Shown: piece by piece, positions 46,130-59,300 of the stretch
Position numbering within the stretch: position 1 is the stretch's first letter
Layout: every line of letters starts with the position of its first letter
Assembly (NCBI GenBank): GCA_947471035.1
Contig: CANIWJ010000005.1
Location: 1 to 62,083 of the forward strand
Origin: Verrucomicrobiota bacterium
GTDB taxonomy: Bacteria > Verrucomicrobiota > Verrucomicrobiia > Opitutales > Opitutaceae
Direction: 5' to 3'
DNA: 62,083 nucleotides
Program-made: the position numbers and the translations under genes
The notes under the pieces: generated by a model
What the model was told of the DNA's origin: nothing
Databases searched by the model: none
Seen by the model: only the letters and a program-made list of their open reading frames with translations

Positions 46130-49100
46130 ATGGGTGTGCGCGTGCGTTTTTGTTACCAAGTCTTCCGGGGTCTGGCTGCGGGCTTGGCGTGCTTGTGGTT
46201 CGCGGGCGGCGGTGCGGCGGCGGCGGATATGAGTGTGTATTCACCGCACTATGTGGTTTCGACCTACGCGGGCTATGCCGGGCAAGGAAACGCAGACGGG
46301 GTCGGACTCACCCAGGCGCAGTTCGCCTACCCGCAGGGCGTGGCGGTGGACGCGGCTGGAAACCGCTACGTGGCGGATACGGTGAATCACACCATTCGTA
46401 AAGTGACTCCGGCGGGCGTGGTGAGCACGCTGGCCGGGCTGGCGGGGGCGCAGGGTTTTCGTAACGGGACGGCCGGCGAAGCGTGGTTTAATAGTCCGCT
46501 GGGCATCGCGGTGTCGGCTGACGGCTCCAAGGTGTTCGTGGCGGATACGGGCAACCAGGTGTTGCGCCGCATCAATACGGCCACCGGTTTGGTAACGACG
46601 GTGGCCGGGGCGGTGGGCGAGACCGGGGCGGTGGACGGCACCGAAACGAGCGCGCGCTTTAACTCGCCGGCCGGACTGGCGCTGGCGGCGGATGGCACGC
46701 TCTATGTGGCGGACGCGGGTAATAACCGGGTGCGCAAGCTGGTTTTCGGATCGGGCATGGCGGTTACGGTTACGACCGTGGCGGGTAACGGGACCCTTCC
46801 GGCGGGCTCGCTCGACGGAATCGGTGCAGCCGCGAAGCTCAACCAGCCAGTGGCCGTGGCTTTGAATAGCGGCGGTACCGAGCTTTATGTCGCGGAGACG
46901 GCGGGTCAGGTGGTCAGACGTATTACGCTTTCGAGTGCCTCGGTGGTCACTTTGGCGGGTGCGGCGGGAGTTACCGGCACGGCGGACGGCAGTGGCGGGG
47001 CAGGGGGCGCGGCACGTTTTAACAAGCCCTCGGGACTGGCCTTGAACCCGGCCGGAACGGAACTGTTCGTCGCGGATCAGGAGTCGAATACGCTGCGGAA
47101 AATCACGGTCTCGAGCGGTGCGGTGACCACAGTGGCGGGCAGCGCAGGTGTGATAGGCAGTGTGTCGGGTGCAGCCCTCGGCGCGGCGTTGTTTCGTCTG
47201 CCGACCGGGCTGGCTTACGACTCCGTGGCAGGCGGCGTGGTGGTGGCGGATACGTTTAACTCGCAGCTTCGACTTTACGACCCGGTGGCAGCCACGGTAA
47301 CGACGCTGGCCGGAGCGCCAGAAGCTAGAAATAGCACCGACGGCGCGGCGGCGACCGCGCGGTTCAATACCCCGGCGGCGCTCGCGTTGCACTCGGATGG
47401 GACGCTTTACGTGGCGGACCGTGAAAATCACTTGATCCGCAAAATCACGCCGCAGGGCGTAGTGAGCACGTTGGCTGGAATGGCGGGGGCAGCGGGCACG
47501 GCTGATGGCATGGGCGGGGCAGGGGGAGTGGCGCGTTTTAACTACCCGTCGGCGCTGGCCTTAAATGCGACGGGCACGGAATTGTTTGTCGCCGATGGGG
47601 ATGTAAATATTGGCCGGGTGAGGCGAATTCTGCTTAGCGGTGGCGTGGCGACTGTGAGCACGTTGCTTGGTGTCTTTAAAGAACCGCGCGGCCTGGCGGT
47701 AACGGCGTCTGGTTTACTTTACGTGAGCGAAACTGGAGATGGTAAAATCTGGGTGTATGCGACTCCGAGTGCTTCTCCTATCGTGGTTGAGCCCGGGGTT
47801 CTTCGTGAGAGCGGGCTTCTTCGCCCCTGGGGGCTCGCCGTTGGCACCGGTGGTGAAGTTTACGTGGCCGACAGCTATAATCAGTTGATCAAAAAATGGA
47901 TACCTGGAGCACCGACGGAATTCGGAATTCTGGCCGGGGCGTCAGGTGGCGGTGCCAATGATGCGATAGGCACGGCGGCGAAGTTTTTGTATCCCAGCGG
48001 GGTGGCAGTTGACGCGACGGGAAATCTATATGTTTCAGAGCAGGAAAATCAACAGGTGCGCCGCATCACGCCTGCCGGGGTGGTCACAACCTTGGCAGGT
48101 AGACCGCAAGAAAAAGGGTTTGCGGACAGTGCGGAAGGCTCAGCCCGGTTTAAGTATCCGCTCGGTTTGGCTGTATCAGCCGACGGCAGTTCGGTTTACG
48201 TGGCTGATGGAGATAATCACTCGATTCGAAAACTCAGTTTGATTCCCGCACCCACCGTGAGCAGTGCGTCGACTGCGGGGGACACTTACGGCCAAGCTTT
48301 TATCTATAATATCCAAGCCGCGCCGGCGATTACCGCTTACGGGCTTACCGGGACTTTGCCGGCTGGTCTGGAGTTCAATTCGCAGCGTGGTCAAATCACA
48401 GGCACACCCACCGTCGCGGGCGTTTATAATGTCACTGTGAGTGCGACCAACGCCACCGGAACGACCAGCCTAAACCTGACCATCACCATTACCAAGCAAC
48501 CGGTTACGATCACCTTCACGGAGGGCGGCTTGAGTAGCCGTTGGGATGGGACGGCACGCGTGCCCGTTGCGGAAACCAGCAACGGCATCCACACCGTGTC
48601 GTTTACATACAACGGCAGTGCCACCCCTCCGACCAAGGTCGGCACTTATACGGTGGTCGCGACCGTGAACGAGCCGAACTTCACCGGCACCGCCACGGGT
48701 ACGTTTACGGTTTTGCCTCCGGAGGCTTACACCGTGGGGACTTTGCCCGGCGGAGCGGGAGTGGACGCCGATGCGCTGGCAGTGGACGGCGCGGGCAATG
48801 TTTACATCGCCGATGCGGGAGCGGGTCTGATCCGTAAGTTGACGCCTGCGGGGATTTTGAGCGATGTCGCTTTGACCGGCGCGCCCGGGGGCTTCGCCCC
48901 GACAGGTATCGCGGTGGCGGCGGACGGGACGCTCTATGTGTCGGACAGTGTAAATGGGCGCATTTGCCGGATCAGTTCTGGTGGAACGGTGGATACTTTG
49001 GTTGAGGGATTTACTACGCCTGCCGCCTTGATTCTCAGTCGCGACGCAACGAAGCTTTTCCTCCTGGATAGTGACGGCAATGGGGGCTACGTCAGGCAGA

Positions 49101-50251
49101 TCCGGCTAGCGGATGGAAACGTGACTACATTGGCGTCAAAGTTTGTAGGTCTGGAATATCCTCGGGGATTGGCGGAAAATCCGGATGGTACATTATTTGT
49201 AACAGATTCGGTTGGAAAGGTGGTATATGAAATCACCACAGATTCAGTTTTACCCGCTATAGCTGGGCAAAATGCTCTAAACGGAAGTGCGGATGGTGTA
49301 GGAAATCAGGCCCGTTTCAATGAGCCCTTCGGGCTCATTGTTGCTTCGGATGGGGCCCTTCTAGTCAGTGACTCCGCCAATAACACCTTGCGCCGGATTG
49401 AGATCGCCACGGCTGCTGTAAGCACGGTGGCGGGTCTGGCAGGCACTGAAGGCGAGGGTTTTTTCAACGGAACCGGCTCCGCCGCCCTCCTCGCCGGCCC
49501 CCGCTCTCTCGCGCTTCGCCCCGATGGCGCGGTGGTTTTCGCTGATACCACCAACCACGCCCTCCGCCTCGCCACGCCCCCGCCCAGCGTGCCTGTCATC
49601 ACCAGCGCTTTGACTGCGCAAGGCACGCAATCCTCGGCGTTTACTTATGCTCTCACCGCCAGCGGCATTCCGATCACCTACGCGGCATCCGGTTTGCCGA
49701 GCGGACTAGCTATCGATTCTGGCAGCGGCTTGATCAGTGGCACGCCCACTGAATCCGGCGTATTTACGGTAACCCTGACCGCCGGAAACGCGGTCGGCGA
49801 TGGCCAGGCTTCGTTGGTTTTAACGATTGCTCCCCCCACTTACCCGGTTTGGCAGGCCTCGTATTTTACTCCGACCGAAGTATCCCAGACCGCTCTGGGT
49901 GCGGCAGCCGCCGACCCGGATGGGGATGGATTTGCTAATTTTATCGAGTATGCCCTCGGTACGAATCCCCGGTCCGCCTCCTCAGTCCCGATGATTCAGA
50001 GCTCCATCCAAAGCGGTTACTTGCAATTAACTTACAGTCGCTTGCGGGCTCATTCCCCCTCGACCCTGAGCTTCACTCCTGAGGTGTCCACCAACTTGCA
50101 AACTTGGCAGTCGGGCGCTAGTTACTTGCAAGAAATCAGCGTGAATGCGCTCAATTCGGCAAGGGAGCAAGTGGTGGTGCGCAGTTTAAGTCCGCTCGCG
50201 TTGACCGGCCGAAGCTTTGTGCGGCTTCGGGTTTCGGTGGTCACTCCTTAG
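46130..50251 (+). CDS. Secreted NHL-repeat/Ig-like multidomain surface protein
   Basis: A 1373-residue exported protein. The signal peptide is MGVRVRFCYQVFRGLAAGLACLWF and ends near GGAAAA. About ten NHL beta-propeller repeats follow (units such as YPQGVAVDAAGNRYVADTVNHTIRKVTPAGVVSTLAG). Two Ig-like putative-Ig (He_PIG) domains appear (LPAGLEFNSQRGQITGTPTVAGVYNV and LPSGLAIDSGSGLISGTPTESGV), with an MBG-like domain between (FTYNGSATPPTKVGTYTVVATV), then more NHL repeats. The C-terminus contains a calcium-binding-like DPDGDGFANFIEYALGTNP. It probably forms an adhesive or scaffold protein at the cell surface. It follows the SecA paralogue by 76 bp and could be cargo. Confidence 0.85.
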   Translation: MGVRVRFCYQVFRGLAAGLACLWFAGGGAAAADMSVYSPHYVVSTYAGYAGQGNADGVGLTQAQFAYPQGVAVDAAGNRYVADTVNHTIRKVTPAGVVSTLAGLAGAQGFRNGTAGEAWFNSPLGIAVSADGSKVFVADTGNQVLRRINTATGLVTTVAGAVGETGAVDGTETSARFNSPAGLALAADGTLYVADAGNNRVRKLVFGSGMAVTVTTVAGNGTLPAGSLDGIGAAAKLNQPVAVALNSGGTELYVAETAGQVVRRITLSSASVVTLAGAAGVTGTADGSGGAGGAARFNKPSGLALNPAGTELFVADQESNTLRKITVSSGAVTTVAGSAGVIGSVSGAALGAALFRLPTGLAYDSVAGGVVVADTFNSQLRLYDPVAATVTTLAGAPEARNSTDGAAATARFNTPAALALHSDGTLYVADRENHLIRKITPQGVVSTLAGMAGAAGTADGMGGAGGVARFNYPSALALNATGTELFVADGDVNIGRVRRILLSGGVATVSTLLGVFKEPRGLAVTASGLLYVSETGDGKIWVYATPSASPIVVEPGVLRESGLLRPWGLAVGTGGEVYVADSYNQLIKKWIPGAPTEFGILAGASGGGANDAIGTAAKFLYPSGVAVDATGNLYVSEQENQQVRRITPAGVVTTLAGRPQEKGFADSAEGSARFKYPLGLAVSADGSSVYVADGDNHSIRKLSLIPAPTVSSASTAGDTYGQAFIYNIQAAPAITAYGLTGTLPAGLEFNSQRGQITGTPTVAGVYNVTVSATNATGTTSLNLTITITKQPVTITFTEGGLSSRWDGTARVPVAETSNGIHTVSFTYNGSATPPTKVGTYTVVATVNEPNFTGTATGTFTVLPPEAYTVGTLPGGAGVDADALAVDGAGNVYIADAGAGLIRKLTPAGILSDVALTGAPGGFAPTGIAVAADGTLYVSDSVNGRICRISSGGTVDTLVEGFTTPAALILSRDATKLFLLDSDGNGGYVRQIRLADGNVTTLASKFVGLEYPRGLAENPDGTLFVTDSVGKVVYEITTDSVLPAIAGQNALNGSADGVGNQARFNEPFGLIVASDGALLVSDSANNTLRRIEIATAAVSTVAGLAGTEGEGFFNGTGSAALLAGPRSLALRPDGAVVFADTTNHALRLATPPPSVPVITSALTAQGTQSSAFTYALTASGIPITYAASGLPSGLAIDSGSGLISGTPTESGVFTVTLTAGNAVGDGQASLVLTIAPPTYPVWQASYFTPTEVSQTALGAAAADPDGDGFANFIEYALGTNPRSASSVPMIQSSIQSGYLQLTYSRLRAHSPSTLSFTPEVSTNLQTWQSGASYLQEISVNALNSAREQVVVRSLSPLALTGRSFVRLRVSVVTP

Positions 50252-50369
50252 CTCTAAGGTTCCATTCCGGTTACTTGTTAAATTTTTACGGAAATGGGCT
50301 TGCCGACTATGGGGTGAACTAGGCATCTCTGATCCACATTTTGTTATACCCTTCTGATTTCTTGTCCCC

Positions 50370-53300
50370 TTGAGCCGAGGCCTACCCTCACGATCCGTCA
50401 CCAGTTCCGCCTTCGTTTTGGAGGCATTGGAGGGTCGTCTGTTGCTATCAGCGACCGCGCTGGACGAGGCGTTGCTGGCACCGGCAACAGGCGCTTTGGT
50501 TGCTAACTCCACGGTCGAACTCGCTTCTGTCGGCCATGCTGCGGCGGTAGCCGTCCCGGTGGTGAATGATCCGGACAGCCTCTTTGCCGACCTTTCCGAA
50601 GCGGCGCCGGTGGCCCTCGCAGCTACTACCCCTGCGGTCGAGCTCAGCGCGGTCGAAGCGCACGATGTTGCGGTCACTGCCCCTACGCCAAGCGCTCAAA
50701 ATCCAACCGATTCTCCGGTTTCCTCGTTGCCCACGGGCACCGTGCCTCCGCGCTTAATTATCACCTCTAACCCCTCCCAAGGGCCTCCGGTTAAGCAGAT
50801 TCTCACTCCCGAAACTCTAAATTCAAATCTTCTCACCGTTGAGGCACAACAGCGCCTAAACGGTGTTGGTGTTTACGACCTCTCCTTGGTCAACCACGGT
50901 ACTTTCGCCCCTGGTAATTCCCCCGGAACCACCAGCGTAACCGGCACCTTCACCAACGACTCCGACGCCACTTTGGAGATCGAGTTGGGTGGCACTACCG
51001 CCGGCACCCAATACGACCAAGTCGTCGCCACCGGCACCGCCACCTTGGGCGGTACCCTTAAGGTTTTCCTCTACGGCGGCTTCGCTCCCACCGTCGGTCA
51101 AACCTTCACCATTCTCACCTCCGCCGGAATCACTGGCGACTTCGACGACTTCTCCGGTCTCAACATTGGCAACGATCTTTACCTCCGCCCCTCTATCGTC
51201 GGTAACAATTATGTGCTGACTGTCGTCGCCGGTCCCGCCCGCCCCTTGGTCTTCGTTCCCGGCTTCGGCGGCTCCTTCCCGACCGCCGCCGCCTTCGGCG
51301 AATGGCTCACCACTCGCGGCCTTGCTCCCGATAAGCTCACCCTCGAACCGATCGAGAACACTTACGGTAGCATTATCAAAACCCTCGAAAACGTCGGCTA
51401 CGTGGTCGGCCAAAACCTCTTCATCGCCAACTGGGATTGGCGTCTGGCCGTGGCGCCAAAGGATGGCGTTAATGATGGGGTTATTACCCTCTCCGGCACC
51501 AACGGCGGCGCGGTCGCCTTGACCGACTCCACTTTCGCCACTGGCATCGACTATCTCGGGTACGCGATGAAGCAGGCGGTCGAGACCTGGGCTACGAACC
51601 ACAGCGGAGCCGCCCCCGCCGAGGTGGACATGATCACGCACAGCACTGGCGGCCTTGTCGCCCGCGCATATATACAGAGCAGCGCCTATAACCAGACCTA
51701 CACCACTTCCGGGACCAGCTACGACCTGCCCGAAGTTAAAAACCTCGTCCAAATCGGAGTCCCCTCCCAGGGCGTCGTTCAGGCCTACAACTTCCTTGCC
51801 GACAACTTCGGTCTCTCTTCCGCCTCCCGCCTCGCCGGGCTCGTCGCCAACCTCGCCTTCGACGCCGTCAAGTCCGGCTCCACTATCACCGGTCCCGATG
51901 GCAACATCACCCTCGCTTCCATTCAAACCGCCGGCCAGCCCGACGCCGCCAAGTTCCTCCGCGCATATTTCCCCTCTCTCGTCGATCTGACCGGCACCTT
52001 CGACTTCCTCGATACCAACTCCACCAACGCCGCCAGCTATGTGGACGTGAACTCGTCGCCCACCACCTCCTTGTTGCTCGATCTAAACGATCGCCTCGGC
52101 TTGGACGGCGCCACGAGCATCGACGCCAACAAGTTCATCGACCGGCTCACCGGCGAACTCTCTATTATATATAGTAGCGATTTGTCCTCCCCCTCCACCT
52201 TGCAAGCGTACACCGGTGGCGTTGGTTCCATCGTCGGCATGGCCTCACCCACTGGACGCCTACCCGGTACATCCGAAATCTGGTACCAACAAGAATTCGC
52301 CTCCACCGGCGACGGCACCGTGCTCTCCACTTCCGCTTGGGGACAGTTCGCTTCCATCACTGCCCTATCAAATCCGGCGCGTTTCGCCAAACTCAACAAA
52401 GTCGAAATCACCGGCGGCACCGCCTCCACCGCCGGTCACAGTGCGCTTACCTTTAACACGACCGCGCTTACCCACGTCCTCACCCAGCTTGACTTCTCAA
52501 GTTTCACTTCAGTCCTCGACACCAACGAAGCCCACGGCACCGCTGACCAAGCAGGAGCCCTCCTGCATTACGCCGTCGGTTTCTATCTTTCCGACGTACG
52601 TAGTATAGAGAGCGCCTACAGTCTCTTTACCACCACCCTTGATGCCGTCGATGGCTTCATCAACGCTGTCTCCACCTCCGATTACTCAGCCGGCTTCAAC
52701 CTTCCCACCGCCGCCTTCACGTTGCCCAACGTCACCTTGGACAACGTGCTCTTCCTCGGCACGCCGGTCATCGCGCTTAGCGCGGGTAGCCTCGCCAACC
52801 CCCACTACCAATCCGGTACCCTCGACGCAAAAGTAACCTTCGCGGTCGGCTCCGCCTCCCTCTTCCCCGGCGGCACCGTTTTCAGTTCCGTCACCGACGG
52901 TTCCGACGGCGACGCCAACGGGCTCGTCGGCACCTACGACTTCGCCACCGGCCAGTTCGCGTTCACCCTCGATCAATTCGTGCTCAACGCCGGTGCTGCT
53001 TTCAGCCTCAGCGCTTCCGCCGTCACCGCTGCCCTGAATCCGGCCAGCTCCGCCGAAAACGCCTTCTCCTTCAGCGTGACCGGTGGCCGTTTCACCCTCG
53101 GGGCCGGCATGATCGCTCAAGGCGACTTCGCCTTCTACAAGGGCAGCGACAACCTCGTTCACGCTGCCGCTTCCAGTGTTTCCGCGTTCGTTGGCACCGG
53201 CTTTGGCACGGGTTCCCCGGTTGGCCTCTCCATCGCCTCCGGTCTTTTCGGCCTCCAGCTCAACCCCTCCACTTCCAAATACGCGCTCGATATTCAAGGC

Positions 53301-56300
53301 TCCGTTTCCACCTCCGGCCTCTCCTCCCTCGGCCTCAGCCTCAGCGGCACTTTCAATCTCCTCGTCTCCAATTACGCCACCGACCAGACCTTCACTGTCG
53401 GCGTCGGCGGCTCCTCCACCTCCGTCACCGTCGGGGCCAACTCCCTCTACCTGCGCGGCTCCGCCACCCTTAACCTCGGTTCCGGCTCCGCCTATGTCTC
53501 CGGCCTCTTCGACTTTGCCCAAGACACTTCGCTCATCACCGCCTCCGCCGCCTCCGTCACTGCCTTCTTTGGCAACGGTTACTCTACTCCCGCCGCCACC
53601 GGTCTCAGCCTTACCTCCGGCAAAATCGCCTACCGCATTAACTCCGCCACCCTCGACTACGCCCTCGGCGTCGAAGGCACCGCCGCCATCGTCGGTATCG
53701 CCGGGCTCACCGTTACCGGCACCTTCCGCCTGCTCGCCTCCACTTTCGACACCGACCAGCTCCTCAGCTCGACCCTCGGCGCCACCACCTACACCTTCAA
53801 CGCCCCCGCCGACACCCTCTTCGTTACCGGTACCGTCAGCCTAAACATCTCCGGCTTCGCCATCCTCTCCGGCTCCTTCACCTTTAACCGCACCGCCACC
53901 ACCATCACCGCCGCCGGCACTGACCTCACCGTCTTCATGGGCACCGGTTTTGGCACCGGCTCCGCCACCGGCCTTCAAATCACCGACGGCCTCTTCGCTC
54001 TGCGCCTCGATCTTGCATCCGGCAAATTCGTCGCCGGTGCCAGCGGCTCCGCCTCCTTGGTCGGCGTGCCCAATGTCACTTTCTCCGCCACCGGCTTTAC
54101 CTTCATCGCCAACCAATTTGATACCGACCAAGCCCTCGTCGTCGGCGTCCCGGGTAATACCGTCAGCCTCACCGCCGCCGCACTCTCGTACTATATGAGT
54201 GGCACCGCCGCCCTCGCTCTCGACGGCGCGGTCTTCGTCTCCGCTGACTTCACCTTCGCCAGTGCGCCCGCCGTGGTCGATTGGGTTCAGGGCCTCATCG
54301 CCGCCGACACTTCCGTGGTCGAACTCGTGCCCGCCTCCGCCGGTCAATCCGAGGAACAACTGCTCACCCTCACCGCCGCTGATCACGCCTACGGTACCTT
54401 TACCCTCACCTATGCCGGTCAGACCACCGTCGCCCTCGCCCTCGCGCTAAATGATACCGCCACCATGGCCGTCGCCATTCAAGCCGCCCTGCGCAACCTG
54501 TCTAACATTGGCGACAACGACATCACCGTCACCTACGCGGGCAAACCCGCCAGCAACGACTACGCCTTCCGCATCCGTTTTGGCGGTGCGCTCGCCGCCA
54601 CCAACGTTTCCCTAATCACCGTCGCCGTCTCCACCTCTGGCACCCTGCAATCTCAAGTCTGGGACGTCGCCCTCGGCTCCGCCACCGGCACCTTCGCTTT
54701 CACTCTGGGCGCTGCCTCCACTTCTCTCACGCTCACCGGAGCCGAAAACACCGCCACCGTCGAAGCCGCGCTTAAAGCCGCCCTCGCTACCTTGTCTCCA
54801 CTCACTGCCTCGGCGCTCACCGTCGTCTCCCAAGGCGGCGGTACCTACCGCGTGACCGTCGGCGGCGATCTCGCCGGCCAAACCATCGGCACCCTCGCCG
54901 TCTCCACTTCTCTACCTGCCGCCACCACCTCCGTCGTCCGCTCCACTCCCGGCTCGGTCGCGCAAAACGAGGTCGTTGCCCTTTATCTCAACGACCCTTC
55001 CGGCACCGCCGCCGGTACTTACACCCTTTCCTATAACAGCCAGACCAGCGGCACCCTCCGCTTCGCCGACAGCATGGTCGATATGAACCGCCAGCGCATC
55101 GAGGACGCCCTCGTCGCCTTCACCGGCATCGGCCCGAACGACATCACCGTCACCTTTGACTCCACCTCCACCATCCGCCGCCAGCGCTACCTTATCACCT
55201 TCAAGGGTGCCCTCGCCGGCCAAAACGTCTCTGCCCTCACTGCCAACGACACCCTCTTCCGTGGCGGTTCGGTTGAGCTGGTCACCGTCACCCAAGGCTC
55301 CGCTGCCGCCAGCGAGACCCAGACCGTCTCCATTTCCTCCGCCGTCGCCTCAACCTTCACCCTGAGCCTCACCCGCTCCGGAACCACCTACACCACTTCC
55401 GCTCTCTCCACTTCTGCCACCGCCATCGCCGTTCAGACCGCCCTCAACACCGCTCTCGGATCCGCTGGCATCACCATCGTCGCATCAGGCGGCGTCGGCA
55501 TCTGGATCGTCGGCTTCGGCGGGGCCCTCGCCGGGACTTCACCTCCCCTTCTGGTAATCACCCCGACTCTCACCGCAGCCAACGCCTCTGTCTCCGTCGT
55601 TACCACGGGTGGCTCCCAGTCCGCTTCCGGTTCGGCGTTCACCGCCGTTACCTCCACTCCTCTTTCCGGCAACACCGCCGGCGGCTCCATCCAAGAGGTC
55701 ACCGTTACCGCCGATGTCGCGGGCGGCACCATGACCCTGAGCCTCACCCACAGCGGCTCCACTTATACCACCGCCGCGATCTCGACCGCCGCCACTGCCG
55801 CCGCCGTTCAATCCGCTCTCGCCACCGCGCTCTCCGGCCTCGCTGGAGCCACCGCGACCGTCACTTCCGCCAGCACCGGCGTCTATCGCGTCGCTTTCGG
55901 CGGCACCCTGTCCGGCATCTCCGTCGCCCTGCTTGAAGTCACCGCCACCGTGCCCGCCCCCCCGGCCGCGCAGACCGAAATCCTCATCGCCGCGACCAAT
56001 GTTACCGCTCTCGTCGGTAATGGCTATCAAACCGTCACGGTCGTAGCCTCGGCCGCCGACACCTTCACCCTTTCCTTTGTTTACGGCGGCACCACCTACA
56101 CCACCGCCGCCATCGCCATCGGCGCTTCCGCCACCACGGTTCAGAGCGCCCTCACCACTGCCGTCACCGCGCTCTCCGGCGCGACTGTAGCCGTCACCTC
56201 CCCCTCTGCGGGCATTTACCGCGTATATCTCGGCGGCGTGCTCGCCGGCACCGCAGCCCCCATACTTACCGCCACCCCCGCACTCGGCACGACCACCATT

Positions 56301-59300
56301 ACGGTTACTGCCGCCACCACCGGCGTCAGCCTCACCGGCGGTACCCTCGCGCTCGTTATTTATCCCGACACCGATAAATACGCCTTCGCCGCGCGTGGTA
56401 CCGCCACCGTCACCGGGCTGGCCGGCGTCAACCTCAGCGGCACCGTGACCGTGATCACCGGCAATCTTGCCACCGACACCACCTTGGAAATCTCCACCCC
56501 CGGAGGCACCGTGGTGGCCGAAATTCCCGCCGGCCTGACCCAGGTTTACGGCGACCTGAGCTTCGACTTCGGCGGCTTCGTGGCTGGCTCGGGCAACTTC
56601 ACGATTACCCACTCCGCCGATCTCCTCACCGTCGAAGCCGATAGCGTTACCGCCTTTGTCGGCACCGCCTTCGGCACCCCCGGCGAGACCGGCATCAAAG
56701 TCACCGCCGCCGCGCTCGCTCTTGAGCTCGACCTCGACTCCGGGCTCTACGCCTTCGCCGCCCGTGGCACCGGTAGCCTGGTCGGCATCGGCTCCGTCAC
56801 CCTCAACGGCACCCTCGCCATCGAGTCTTCCACCTACGCCGCCTCCACTTCGCTGACCGTCGGCGTCACTTCGCTCACCCTCGCCGCCAACACCAGCCGC
56901 GCTACCGGCACCGCACTCGCCTTTGACTTCGCTGGCTTCGTCGCTGGCTCGGGCGATTTCGTCGCCACCAAGACTGCTTCCCAACTCGATTTCACCGCCT
57001 CCACCCTCACCGCTTTCGTGGGCAACGGCTACGGCACCGCGTCACCCACCGGCCTCCGTCTCACCGCCGCCGACCTCGGCCTGCGCGTGTTCCTTTCCAC
57101 TTCCCGCTACGCCCTCGCCGCCCGCGGGACCGGCGAACTCCAGGGCATTTCTGGCCTCACCCTCGCTGGTTCGCTCACCGTGCTCACCGGCACCTCGCTG
57201 ACCGATCAAACCCTCACCTTCGCCGGTTCTCCCACCACCATCACCGCCGGCGTCAGCACCGTCTCCGGCACCGGCCTCACCCTGTCCGTCGGCACGTCTC
57301 TTCTGCTCTCCGGCAACTTCGCTTTCACCAAATCCGCTACGGAACTAAACCTCGCCGCAACCGGAGTCACCGCCTTCGCCGGTCAGTATTACAACAACGT
57401 CGGCGGCACCGAGACCGGCGTCAAAGTCACCGCCGCTTCCCTCGCTCTCCGCGTTGACCTTACGACCGGTCGCTACGCCCTCGGCGCTCAGGGCACCGCC
57501 GCCATCGTAGGAATCAGCGCCTTCGCCCTCAGCGGCAACCTTACCGTTATCGCCTCCACTTACACCACCGACGTCGCTTTCACCGTCCCCGTCGGCGGCA
57601 CCAACCTCACCCTCACCGCCGTCGCCAACTCCCTCGCGTTCACCGGTAATCTTACCCTCACCGTCGCCGACTTCGTCGCCCTCAGCGGCAACCTCACCTT
57701 CTTCAAGGACGACACCCAGCTCATCCTCGCCGCCACCTCAGCCACCGCCTTCGTCGGCACGGGCTCCACCGGCCTCACCGTCAGCAATGGCCTCATCGCC
57801 CTCCTCTACGACTTCACTTCTGGCAAATACGCGCTCGGCGCTTCCGGCACTGCCGCCCTCACTGGTGTCTCCGGCATCACCCTCACCGGCACGCTTGAAG
57901 TCGTGGTCACCACCTTCGCCACCAATGTGGACCTCGAAGTCGGCGTCGGCGACGAAATCGTCGCCCTCACCGCCACCGCCGGTGTCACCACCGTGCGCGG
58001 CTCCGCCACGGTTAACTTGGCCGGCTTCGTCGCCGTCCAAGGCACTTTCGCCGTCACCAAGACCGCCACCACCCTCGCCGTTTCCGCCACGTCCGTCACC
58101 TCCTTCCTCGGAACCGGTTTTGGTACCTCCGCCGCCGTCGGCGCTTCTCTCACCGGCGGCAACCTCGGCCTGCTCCTCTCCACCGCCGGTCCCACCGCCG
58201 GACAATACGCCCTCGCCGCCACCGGCACCGCCGCCCTGGTCGGCGTCTCCGGCCTTACGCTCACCGGCAACCTCGACGTCCGCCGCAGCACCTTCGTCAC
58301 TTCGCAAAACGTCACCCTCAACTCCGTCTCCACCGCCGTCACTGCCGGGGTGCGCACCTTCTCCGGCACCGGCCTCTCCCTTGCCGTCTCCACCCAACTC
58401 ACGCTTTCCGGCAACCTCGCCTTCGACCTCTCCACTTCCGACGTCGTTGTCCTGGGCACTTCCCTCACCGCCAGCCTGACCCTTGGAACCTTCTCCGCTG
58501 GCTTCACCTCCGGCACGCTCGCCTTGCTCGTTCGCGGCAACGGCACCTTCGCCGTCTCCGCCTCCGCCACCACCCTGAGTCTCTCCGGCGCGGGTTTCGC
58601 CTCCGCTTCCGCCACCGAGGTCACTTTCGCCTATAACAACACCGGCATCGACCTCGTCGCCGCCCCGCGCGTGCTCACCGTGGGTGCCGCCACCGGTTCG
58701 CTCGACCCCGCCCTTGGTACCACCGCCGCGCCTTACGTCGCCCTCGCCGCCACCGGAGTCTCCGTGCAACTCGCCGGACTCGTCACCGCCACCGGCGACT
58801 TCACCTTTAGCCGCGCCACCACCGCCGACGCCGATTCTGTGGTTCGCATCGCCGTCGCTAATTTCGGCGCCACCCTCGGCACCGATACCACCACCTTCTT
58901 CACCCTGAGCAACGGCACTGGCGCGTTACTCGTCTCCACTTCCGGTGGCGTCACCTCCACAGCCGCCACCCTTACCGTAAGCGCCGCCCTTGCCAATGTC
59001 CCTGGCGTCACCCTCGGCGCTTCCACCTTTACCCTGGAGTTTAACACCGGCACTGCCGCCGTCAGCGAATCGTTCACCGTAGGCGGCTCCAACGTCGCCC
59101 TCGACCTCCCCGGCGGCGTGTTTGTCCGCGTCATCGCCGTCCCCATCGACCTCACCATCGCCGGCACCACCCTGACCGGCCGCATCGCCTTCGAGCAGAC
59201 CCGCGACTCGCTCAACGCCAAAACGACCGTCCTCTCCCTCGCCGACGTTACCATCGCCGCCTTCAGCAACGGCCAGACCGCCGCTCCGATCAGCATCACC

